Positions 50,201-62,400 of a stretch of DNA of 64,000 nucleotides are shown here, one piece after another. Every line of letters starts with the position of its first letter. The stretch's first letter is position 1. The notes under the pieces are model-generated. The model saw nothing but the letters and a program-made list of their open reading frames with translations, had not been told where the DNA came from and did not search any database. This DNA is from Trichobilharzia regenti (Eukaryota; Platyhelminthes; Trematoda; Strigeidida; Schistosomatidae): positions 55,681,267 through 55,745,266 of the forward strand of contig OX235270.1 of the NCBI GenBank assembly GCA_944472135.2. Reading direction: 5' to 3'. The position numbers and the translations under genes were made by a program.

Positions 50201-53200
50201 CGCCTACGCCAGAGATGGTGTAAGTCAGCGAAAGCAGCTCGAGCTTTTCGGATCCGTGCTGAGATTTCATCGCCAATCAGTCCGTTGGTGCTAATACAAC
50301 TTCCCAAGTAGGTGAAGTGGTCAACATGTTCTATCACTTCACTCCCTATCACTAAGTTAGGGTTGACGTGTCCAGTCCTGTAGCAGCATCTTACATTTTG
50401 CAGGGGCGAATCGCATGCCAAACATACGAAGATTGCTGCTCAAGGTGTTCAGAAGACTCTGCATTTTGTCAGCATCCTCCCCTAACAGGACTATGTCATC
50501 TGCATATTCTAAGTCCATAAGATTATTCCCTGGTAACAAGTCGATTCCTAAGTCACTACGTTCAGTTAAGGATACTTCCATTAGCATATCTATGATGAAG
50601 TTAAACAGAAATGGGGAAAGTGGACATCCCTGTCGGACACCACTGGTTGTTACCAATTCAGATGACAATTCCCCATAAGCCCTTACACGACTACGTGAGT
50701 TTGAATAGAGTGCCTTGATTAGTGCAATGTACTTTCTTGGCACTCCCTTCACAGTCAGACATTGCCATAGTACCTTTCGGTCCACGGAGTCGAAGGCCGC
50801 CTTCAAGTCAAGAAATATGACAATTGTTGGACGCCGAAAAGTGTGTCTATGTTCTAGAATCTGTCGAAGAGTGAAGATATGATCTATGCACCCTCTACCT
50901 GGTCTAAAGCCTGCTTGATTTTCCCTTGTCTGTTCCTCCCGAGTTCTGCTTAGTCTATGCATGATTACTGAGCCTAGGATTTTAGAGACTATGTTCGTTA
51001 GGCTGATCCCCCTATGATTATCACACGAGGACTTGTTTCCCTTCTTGAATATCGGTATAATAAGTGACTTACCCCAGTCTGATGGACTGTCTCTGATTCC
51101 CAGACTTTGCCTAGTACCTCAGTTAATCTACAAACTAGTATGTCACCCCCATATTTAAACACCTCCGGAATAATTCCGTCGGGTCCTGCCGCTTTGCCTC
51201 GTTTCAAATTACTGATAGCTTTTGTAACCTCACCTACAGACGGCGGACCAGTGTCTATATCCCATTCGGGTACGTGGTGGATGGCGGGGAGGTTCAGTGT
51301 GGCTGTAGGCAAGTTAAATTGTTCCTCAAAGTGTTCTTTCCAGCGTTCAAGGCGTCTATCCTGAGAGCTAATTAAGGAGCCATTTTTCTCAGAAATAGTC
51401 TCACTTATGAATTGCCTTCTCCCGCCCGATTCTGTGATGAGTCTAAAGAGTTGCCTAGTGTTGCCTATCGCCAATGCTTTTTCCATCTCTTTCGCCTTTG
51501 TCACCCACCACTGTTCACGGTCCTTGCGGAGACTTTTAGTAAGTTTCCTTTTGTGCAGCTTTCGCTCCTCATTGAATTCGGAGCTCGCCGGAATAAGTCT
51601 TCTAGCATCTATCAGTTCGGATGAGGCAGTCGAAATCCAGTGGTTTTTACTCACCTTTGGATTTGCCTTATTCACAGCTTTTACAGCTGTATCTATAGCT
51701 GACTGAATATTCTTCCAGGCTTCTCCAGGGTGAGCACAGCTGTCGATTCAGATATGCGTTTAGCTAGTTCTTCCTCAAATAGGGATTTAGTTTCCTGATC
51801 GAGCTGGGGGCGTGATGGTTTTACCGCCAGCTGTTTCCTACGTCCGTTCAGTCGTAAGCACACACGAGCCCGGACCAGTGCGTGATCGGTATCTACACAC
51901 GTGTTCCAGAAGGAGCGACAATCTCCTACCGACCCACGCCAACGATAGCTTATTGCTATGTGGTCTATTTGTGTCCAGCGTTGGTTTGATGATGGGGGTC
52001 GCCAGGTTAAACAGTGTCTCTCCTTGTGTTTAAAGTTAGTGCTTACAAGAAACAAATGATTATCTGAACAGAACTGTAGGAGACGGTCACCGTTGTCGGT
52101 TCGCTGGCACGGAACTCCATAGGTGCCACCGACATCCTTCTCAGATTGACACAATTTCCCTACTTGAGCGTTGAAGTCACCAGCTAGAACGACTATATCT
52201 GAGCGTTTAGCCTTTCTCACCAAACTAGACAGCTTTTGGTAGAACTCATCCTTCGTTTCATCCGAACTGCAGTCAGTGGGGGCGTAGGCGGAGATTACGA
52301 AAAGGCATCGGCGAGTAGTGCAGTCCTTTCTCCTTCTTACTGATCCGTTCAGACGGACAGCACACATTCGGCTATCTACTGGGATCCAGTCAAGCAATGT
52401 CTTTTCTGCCCTAGTACTCAGAGCTATCCCTACGCCAGCTAATCCCCGTGAACTAGCTGTGGCATCTCCTGACACCCTCAAGGTGAATTTTGAAGATTCA
52501 TCCTGTTGGCCAGGTGGGGTTAGGTGAATAACCACACTTGGGTCTTGTATGCGTGTTTCTGAAACACAACATACATCAATGGCTCGAGATGCCAGGGTCT
52601 TAGCTAGTGATGCTTGTTGTCCTATTTGGCAAAGTGTCCTTACATTAAATGCTCCTATATGAAATTGGTGGCGTGGCTTTAGGAGACTATCCGTGGTGGT
52701 TTTTTGGCTTTCGTCGTTTTTAGTGGACACAGAGTGAAGAGGGAGTGAGGAGCCATCAAGTAGAGGAGTTGCATCACTGGGGGAAGGTAAGGTAATAGAG
52801 ATGAAGATGAAGACAAAGATAAGTGAGGATTAGAGAGGTTTTGTGTGCGTTTTGGATTGTGAGGGCGATTGTTACTTCCCGGCTGCCCACACCGTGGAAG
52901 TTGGTTGCGTGACCGCAGAGCCCAGGGGACAACTGCTTGAGGCCGGTCACACGCGGCCTGTTTTTGTTCGTTCTTTGTTGTTTTGTGTGCCTCAGTAGCA
53001 TACTTATCACTCCCGCCCTGTGACACGGCAGCAGGAAGCGCGGTCGTTGTTAATCCGGGCCACGGCCGATCCGGCATGAAATTTTGTGAATTTGTTTGGA
53101 TCATGGTATTGGATGAGGTAGCTGCTTTTCGTTCCGAGGAAAACAAATTACTTCCGTCCAAACCCATTCCCATATTCGATTCTTGTCTCACTCCTAGCCA

Positions 53201-56200
53201 ACTAACTTTTCATGCAAGGGAGGACCTGCAGGGACATTTATTTTGAGAGGTATCGGTCTACAGATCACGACAAGCTACCACCTCATCACGTTAGGGTAGC
53301 AGCTAGTGGTCAGAATGTACCTAAAGAAACATAATAATTATGAAAAATTAGCTCATCATTACAGCAGTTTTCTGAATGCAAAAAATTCTCACGGTCTTTT
53401 ATGACAGCTGGAAGAAGATCCAACACTGAGCTGAAAGTCTTTCTGATAATGAACTAATTTGTGAACAAACAATATACCTCACTTCCCAAGTTTTCACTAC
53501 AACTCTTTACAAATATGTCCAGTATGAAAGCTGAACCAACTAAAACAATGAATTCTTATGATCAACATACTATCGGGAGACTTTATATTGATGTAATAGA
53601 GTGATGAGCACAATTGGAAACGAAATCTAAACTTAAAAATTTCTTCCTCCATTAAGATTAATTGGTTGGTTGTATAACTTGCACGAAATTCCATAGAAAT
53701 TTATACATAATATGAGAGGATTAATTCAGAATTCATAAGTAAATGCAATTAAGAGTTGAGAAATGTTCAGTAGAATAGATGGATAACATTCTTCATACAA
53801 CGTTCTATACACCAGTTGCTTTCTTCTAAACGTGTGACACGGCTAATACAACATCAATGCGAAAACTGTGACAGTAAAAACAAAAACTTGCAGCATAATG
53901 TCACAGATTAATATTCAGCTTAGGATGATGATAATGATGATAGCGGATATGCGGTAAATTCATGTCTCATAGATCGATACCTTCGGATACATTGTTGGCT
54001 TGTTTGTGGAGTATTACTTCAACAAGAGGACATGAATTGGTCAACAGTCATTATAAATTAGTCAACTGAACCACACGATTTGCTGAAATTACCTCATATA
54101 ATCAAGGCACTTTGGTCACATGTAATTACACATATCTTGGAAATTACAGCGGATAATTTGTTACTCAAAAACGGTAAAAAGCAAACCAATATACATTTGA
54201 TTCAGTAATTTAAAAAAAAGGAGGAAAACGAAGCAACGAGACATTCTAAGTGTAAGAGAAAAGGACTACTACCTACATTGAAACAATCGAAATTTTTTTT
54301 ATCTGTTTAAGCGTTATTAGTGCCATGGATTGAAAATGCAACTATTAGCTAGCAAATGCAAATAGTCTGTTTGAGGGCAGCAGAATCAAGTTAGAGTGAA
54401 TAGCGAATAGAAAATTAATGCATATTTGTTTTAGAGCAAACAAGTAGACTTGCAATTAAGTAAAGTTCAATAAATAAGTATTGATATTACTTTCCTTTCG
54501 TCTACAAATTTCAGCAATATTTTCTGTAGCTCTTAAATCCAATGAACTAATGTCCTGTTTAAACGCATGCTCCCCTAACAACCAATACTAGGCAAACACT
54601 TCCATGTTGTTAGTGATGTTATCATAGGCAATGTTGGTAAACGTTTTCGCAATCTTGTTTTAATCTATGAACTGTTTATCAATTTATTAGCTCAATGTAA
54701 CTAATGAATGACTGAAGATGTACTCATTTCGTCGAAATGTCTTTCGAAAATTTCTATCGATAAAACCACTTTCAAGAGGAAGTGCTTACGGTAGAAATAT
54801 GACAGAATTCAAAGAAATATACTTAAATCTATTTTATTTGATGCTGGATAATAGTGCTGCAATTAAAGCGATACATGGCACTACGACTTTTCACACCAAA
54901 TTAATGTTTCTATAATACAGGTTCTCCTAGAAAGTAAAAGAAACAGTAGTTTTCAGTACAATCTGTTGCTCATATTCATATCAAAGCACTCACACAACTT
55001 TCTAACCTCGTTTATATAATTCCATTATTTTTCATCGCTTGACTTAATTTTCTACAGTTAGTACCAACTTCACCTTTTACACATGACCACACAAAAAGTC
55101 TAAATATCTATTAGAATGCGTTAGCTTTTTATAAACACTAGTGTGCAGCTTACCTTCTTCTATTCGTTTTATTTTACAATCTAACAGCATAGCTAATTCT
55201 CCTTGTTCATTTTCTGATTCTAATGTGAATTTTATTCTCTCCACTAGTGAGATATGTTCTTTTTTAACAATGTGAAAGTGTCATCCACATATCTTCACCA
55301 CATTTTCGGAGTAGGATTAAATGCATCAAGAGCAATATTTTCCCTGCTGTTCATTAATATATCTGCTACGATATGGGATATTCGTGATCTCATTACTACA
55401 CCTTCTGTCTGTCTATATATTTTGTCCTGAAATTTAAAGATAGTAGATATGAGGCATAACTGAATTCCTAAAATAATTTCCTCAGTAGGCAGCTTCGTTC
55501 TGTGAGTGAGTTCAAGATCTGCAGTTAGTTCTCCTTTAACTGCTTATAAGGCCATATTCATTGGTATACTAGTATGAAGACAGGGATAAAATTCCAAGAA
55601 GTTGATATAGGTAGGTGGAGAGAGACATGACTGAATCCTTGTTCATCGAGTTTACATCCAACACGTGCAATAGGAATGACTCATCACTCATACAGGAAAT
55701 ATGGAAAATACTATTACCAATCAAATCAAGCGATAAAAAATAATGGAATTATATAAACGAAGTTAGAAAGTTGTGTGAGTACTTTGATATGATTATGAGC
55801 AATAAATTGTGCTCGAAAAGTTATCAGTAAATATTACCGTATAACACTGTGAGACTCTATCAAAATAAATTTTATTTATGATGGAATTATACCCTACCAC
55901 AATGCACAAGTTTTATTCTTATATCAGTAAAAGAAATAATTGTTTATTGTTCGCATTACGAACTGGAGTCTTTGAATAACAGTACTGTTGAAGTCAGACA
56001 GTAGCAACGATGTGCTGTTGAAAGATAAGTCAGTTAAGCATCCTGATACTCTGAAATCATCTCACCACCAGCGTTTCATAACGATTTAGTACAACTTGAA
56101 TGTTCTTGTGCAGTTCTGCTGAAAATGACCACGTATTACAGCAATGGAATAGTTACACAGTATCCAGAGCTCACAGGTCACAAAGAAGGGCTATGAGACT

Positions 56201-56348
56201 GCACAGATTTAATGAAAAATAAAAGCAAGTAGTTCGGAGAAAAGATTCTTTTTGGCTAATTGATTTTCTTCAGCCGTATAATCTCATTTATATACAATTA
56301 TTCTCACAAAAGAGAATAGTTGTCATAAGCATAACTGTTAGTACTAGT

Positions 56349-56404
<56 letters not shown>

Positions 56405-59400
56405 ACAGATCTACTTCTGTGGAGCCAGGTCATTTGACGCGTAATCTGTATGAAAGGGGTTTAAGAACACTATCCCGCATGGTTTCACAAAGATAACAAT
56501 GGCTCTTTAAAGAGTGTGACGGTCGAACACTTTGCCGATACTGGTCATTCTATTTCGACAAATTGCTCCTTCAAAATAATCTACAAAATGAAGAACAACT
56601 TGCTAATGACAATGCATTTTCGTCTCCTCTGGATTGCTGAAGCTGTAGCCATCCACAGAGTGGAACTACGGCTCGGCATAAAAAGTAAATTATTCAACCA
56701 CTTCTGCTATCATGGTGACGATCTAGTTTTTTCTACCAACTTGATTATTTCTGTTTATTTTTTAACTATCTGTAACTCTGGTTCTTCCATCAAATTCCTA
56801 CGTAATATGACATTTTACTTCGTTTTTGTATGCACTGCGATTACAACTAATTCATAAAACTATCTAGCTCATTGCTCAATCTCAACACCCTCATTCAACT
56901 CCTCTCATATTTTGATTAATATTAGTACACATGATTATGACAATTGATCACTCTGTTACTATCCTCTTTTGTGAAAATAGTTGTACAAATTTAAAAAAGT
57001 GTATTAGACAAGAGCCTTTTCGTTGTTTTCTCATTAGTGTATGGAGGGGTGGGGGGGATTACTTAAACACAGCATTTCGAGGAACAGAAAAATGGGGGAA
57101 AGGGTAAATGACATAGTAATATGAATAAGTCGATAATAGGAAGATATCTGTCTGGAATGTATGATGCAGTCTACTTTGCCATTTTTAAAATAAAGGAGTT
57201 CAGTTAGGAAAAAGGAAAGGGAACTGAGTTGACTAAAGAAAAATTGATGTAAGAAAAAAATTAGAAGGTGAAACACAAGACTTGTAAATCCCAAAAATGG
57301 TGCGTCTCAAAGCATGAGATATAGTTAACATAACTAACCATCACAACCGCACCATCCTCAACACTTGGTACTTAGAATGAAAATTCCTGATGAAAAAAGC
57401 AAAATGTCAACATCTTCACGGTATCATGCTCGAAGTAAGTTCATTTATTCATGTACAAGTAACATGATCAACAAAGTAAAACAACAGACTATTTCGAGTT
57501 GTTTAGTTTTAAAACTAAGAATGTTTTCTCCAAAGCCAGTATGAGAGAAATTTAATTTAAATAGGTAAGATTATTGGAGAACTTGTAATTACAAATAACA
57601 CCAAGTGTCCTGATATTTAAAAAAAGTACATGAACAATAAATGATTAATAAATAATACAAGTTACATTACACAATCATAACGTTGACACTAAAATCGGTT
57701 GAAAAGTGTCAATGTATATTATGTAAACACACATGGTAAAAAATGCACATTTCAGGTAGCCGAAACACCTGACAGCCGTTTCGCCTATTTGAAGCCGACC
57801 TTATTAGCAGTATGTACTCCGTAGGACTCAATTTAAACTAACCAAAATCTGTGTTGTTTGTAATTGAATTACGAAGCATTTTCTGCAGTAAATACTAACT
57901 TCACCTTTTACACATAACCCTACAACAAGAGGGTTTGTAATAGTGTGGTGAGAGCTGCCTGCTAGCCAATTATTATTATTATTATTGCTCCCTTGGGTTC
58001 CTAGTGGAACATAGGGCTTCAACTGCACGTCTCCATTTTCTTCTGTCTTCTGCTATACTTTTCGCCTGCATCCATGTTAATCCATATTCTTTCAACTCCT
58101 CTTCACACGATCTCCTCCATGTCACCCTTGGACGTCCCACACGCCGCTTCCCTTTCGGGTTCCACTCGAGGGCTTGGCGCGCGATGTCACCCAGCGGTCT
58201 CCTCAGCGAGTGTCCGATCCATCTCCACTTTCTCCTGCATATTTGTTGGGCGATTGGTTCTTGCTTTGTTTGTTCCCATAATTCCTTGTTGGTGATTCTT
58301 TCCGGCCATCTGATCTTCAGTATTGAGCGAAGACAGTTGTTAATAAAGGTCTGCAGCCTTTTGGAAATATTCTTTGTGACCCGCCAAGTTTCTGATCCGT
58401 ATAGAAGAACTGACTTTACGTTTGTATTGAAAATCCGAATTTTGTTGGTGATGCTGAGTGACGAAGATTTCCAGATTGATTTCAGGCTGATGAATGTGTT
58501 TCTCGCCTTCCCGATTCTCGATTTGACATCCTCGTCCGCTCCTCCTGTAGTTGAGACAATGCTCCCTAGATAAGTGAATGAAGTAACCTCTTTCAAATCC
58601 CTCCCGTTGATGGTGATTGACGTTGGATGTTGCTGTTGTTGTTGGTTGGTTATTTTCATAACCTCCGTCTTGTCTATGTTTACCTGGAGTCCTGTCTTCG
58701 CCGGCTGCTTCTTCGACCAGTTTGTCGGTTTTCGCTTGTAAGTCTTCGATTGTGTGTGACATCAAACATAAGTCATCCGCGAAATCCAGGTCTTCTAGGT
58801 TCTTCACGTCGGTCCAGGATATTCCTGTCTTCTCGTTTCCCACAGTCTGACGCATAATCCAGTCCACCACAATTAGGAATATCATTGGTGATAATAAGCA
58901 CCCTTGTCTGACTCCTGTGTTTACTCCAAACGCCTCGCTGAGTCTTCCGTTGTGGATCACTTGGCAGGTGCCGTTGTCGTACAGCTGTTGAATAAGGTTG
59001 ATGAATATTTGGGGTACGCCATAGTACTCGAGTAATTTCCAAATTACTTCACGGTCAACGCTGTCGAAGGCCTTCTCAAAGTCTATAAAGTTGAGGTAGA
59101 GGTTTGATTGCCATTCCATGCTTTGTTCGATGATGATGCGTAGAGTTGCAATTTGGTCAGTACATGATTTGCCTTTCCTGAATCCAGCTTGTTCTGGTCG
59201 GAGTTCTGTCTCCAGTGCGTCCTTTAATCTCTCCAGGATGATGCGACTCAGGATTTTACTTGGCGTCGATAGGAGCATGATTCCTCGCCAGTTCTTGCAG
59301 AGTGGGCCTAAGTCGCCCTTCTTTGGTAGTTTCACGAGGTAACCTTTCCTCCAGTCAGTAGGCACCTTTCCCTCCTTCCAGACCTTTTGCAATAATGGAG

Positions 59401-62400
59401 TCAGCATGTCTGCTGTAGTCTCTGGGTCTGCTTTCAGTGCTTCAGGGGGTATTCCATCTGGTCCGGCTGCTTTTCCAGCTTTCAGAAGCTTGATTGCATT
59501 CAAGACTTCAGCTCTCGTTGGAGGATTGGTGTCAACTTGCAGTTGTGTGCGCGCTGTTGTTGGTATTTCTGGACGGGTTGCAGGTGATGGTCGGTTCAAG
59601 AGTCCTTTGAAGTGATCCGCCCATTGTTTAATCTGTTTTTCTTCCTTGGTAATGGGCTTCCCTTGGCTGTCTTTTATAGGTTTCGCTTGTGTTGGTCTCT
59701 TCCCGGATAGAGATTTGGTTATCTGATATAGTGTCCTCAGGTCCCTTTTGCCTGCTGCCTTTTCAGCTTCAGTAGCTAGATTGTCGTAGAATCGTCTTTT
59801 GTCCTTCCTAGCACTTTTCTTCACTTCTTTGTCCAATGCTTTGTAAGTTGAGCTCATCGTCTCCTTCTCCTGTCCGTCCTTGCATTGAATCATTTTCTCT
59901 TTCACCATTCTCCTCTCTTCTATTAATTTCCAAGTGTCCGTTGAGAGCCATTCCTTGTCTTGTCTCTTCTTTCTTCCTAGAACCGTTGAACACGTTTCGT
60001 TGAGAATCGCCTTCAGAGACTTCCAATGTTCTTCCACGCATGATTCTTCAGTGCTGTCGCGTAGTGTTTCCTGCTTTGCTCTGACAGTTGCAGTGAAGGT
60101 GTCTTTTGTGGTTGTGTCCTTCAGTAATTGAGTGTTGAACTTGCATTGTGGCCTATCCCCAGCTATCCTCGAGGCTTTTAGTTTCACCTTGAAAGTCCCT
60201 TCTACTAGATAGTGGTCTGAACCCACATCTGCTCCTCTCCTTGACCTTGTGTCCAGTAGGCTCCGTCTCCACTTTCTTGAAATTGAGATGAAGTCTATTT
60301 GATTCTTGGTGTTTCCATCTGGTGAAATCCATGTCGTCTTGTGTATATCCTTGTGTTTGAACACACTACCGCCAATCACCAAATCATTGAAGGCGCAGAA
60401 GTCTGAGAAGAGTTCACCATTGTCGTTCATTTCGCCGAGGGCCTCACGACCCATGGTGAGTTCTCTTCCTGTGTTGTCTCCTCCCAGCTTCGCATTCATG
60501 TCGCCCATCAGGATTTTGATATCGCCATTTGGGACGTTGTCCATTATTGCTTGTAGTTGTCTGTAGAACGCCTCCTTCTTCTCTTGTTCTGAGACGTTTG
60601 TAGGCGCATAACATTGAATGACTGTAACTTTCCTTCCTTTTGAGTTGAACCTGGCTGTCATTATCCTGGAGGAGATTGGTTCCCACTGCATGAGAGCTTT
60701 GGTTGCTGTTGGTGACATCATGATGGCCACTCCCTCGGTGTGCTCATGGTTGTCCTCTAGGTGGCCGGAATAGATTACTGTCTCTCCAGTAGGTAGTTGG
60801 CACCTTCCAGTTCCGTTCCATCTGCTCTCGCAGATTCCCAACACTTCTATTCTGTACCTTCTCATTTCAGCGGCTATCTGGGCAGCCTTTCCAGTTTCGT
60901 ACATTGTGCGAACATTCCAGGTACCCATCCTTACTTTTGCTTTCATCGAAAGAAGGCACATCGGCTGACTGGCTTCCCGAAGGCTTTCACCAGCCTGCGT
61001 CATTTCACTTCCCCGATTCCAGCGAAAAGTAAGGCTATTGCTTATGTTTTTAGAATTTTTAATATATTTATTCGTTGAAGTTTCTGTAGCGATTTGGTTG
61101 TTTTACAGGGGTGGAGTTGCTAGCACCACGCCCCAACCCTCCCTCTTTACCCGGGCTTGGGACCGGCGAGAAAACTAGTAAGCTAGTAGCCTAGCAAGCT
61201 AGTATCTGGCGAGGTTGCTAGCCAAATAGGTAGACAGCAATTTACCTCAATGTTTATGTCCCCAATATTGGTCATGTCAAAATAAGAACAAGCAGATAGA
61301 TGATCTGACTTTCAAGAAACGGTCACAAAGAGATGAGAGATTAACTTTCAGTGAGAAACAACCAATCAGAAGACTGTGTTTGTATGCTAACAATAATTTA
61401 TAATAATGTACATGAAAATATGTGTCTCTCTGGCCCTTGTCTCCTGTTGTTATAATAATAGTGATGTACTATCACAATAGTGGAAATTCAAACTGTCCAT
61501 CAAACAAACAGCAGTAGTGGTAATATTGTAGTATTAGAGGTACTGTGTGTAAACACAGTGTTTATATATTAGTCAAGCAAACTCAGACATACAGAGTTAA
61601 CAAAAGTACAACTAGACGTTGTCAGCTAAATGGAGAAAACCAACAGAATTAGGATGGTGAATAAGAGTCATCACCTGTAACTGTGTACTAGGTTAGAAAT
61701 TAAGTAAACAAACGCAAATGACTCCATGTACCAGGAATACAACACAAAATCAATTTCATAATTTCCAAATCACACAGTCCGAGATGAGAAATCACAACAG
61801 TTTCCTTCGTAAACCAAAATTATTCGGATCATAATCAGTAACATCATAGTAAATAACAATCAAGAAGTCGAGCGAAATACTATGGTGGCATATAACTTTG
61901 GTTTATAAGAGTAGTAAGAAAACACTCGATTCACCCAGTTGTGAATGCGACTATCGGTGAGTCTTAATTCTATAAATGATAAAAAAAATTAAGGGGACGG
62001 AATAAACTGCTGACCGACAAAATGAGGACAGACTTGAAACAAAAGTGAAACAAAGAAACGGAAACCATTGTGAATTGACATATACAAAGATTATCGCATA
62101 ACACATTAAGAAACGTTAAAACCTTTTCGAAAAGTAGTTTACTTTCCGAACCATCGAATTTGCCATTTTTGTATCTGTTTCTACACCACAATCCGTAGTT
62201 CATTTTTGCGGTATTTTGTAGCCGACCACGCTGATATTATATTCTCAAAATTATTATCTCCTGTATTTCTGGTATTTGTTTACAACTTTATAATATGGCG
62301 AAGGCCTAGGTCCCTATCATTTTTACGTTCCCCTGGAATATTGTCATTATGATGAACGAACACCTGAAACATTGAAATAACCACTTATCAAGGTATATTA

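Larger units (their letters stand above)
49495..53310 (-). mobile_element. RTE-A copy 4, near full-length
   Basis: Minus-strand leader, endonuclease, RT, C-terminal domain and 3'UTR with (CAGA)n tail. At least four frame breaks (near 52700, 51690, 51000, 50400). The coding region upstream of ~51550 is nearly identical to copy 1, whereas the RT and 3' half are clearly diverged from it. The 5' limit is uncertain: only a weak CAGAAT repeat is seen at the two ends. Sense to the HERC-like gene. Confidence 0.85.
57970..61215 (-). mobile_element. RTE-B: full-length RTE-clade element, 3.25 kb
   Basis: Bounded by a 10-bp duplication. Minus strand: ~200-nt 5'UTR with GTTGGGGCGTGGTGCTAGC and CGCTACAGAAACTTCAACG, a long EN-RT ORF, a C-terminal domain, and a short 3' end GAAGCCCTATGTTCCACTAG plus (AAT)n tail. 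Only one frame break is evident, so the insertion looks young. Sense to the HERC-like gene. Confidence 0.9.
57960..61225. repeat. 10-bp target-site duplication of RTE-B
   Basis: TGCTAGCCAA at 57960-57969 and 61216-61225, directly outside the element ends. Confidence 0.85.

Noticed and set aside
59118..61078. Plus-strand frames opposite RTE-B
   Set aside because: Antisense shadows of the 887-codon ORF; no motif or independent support.
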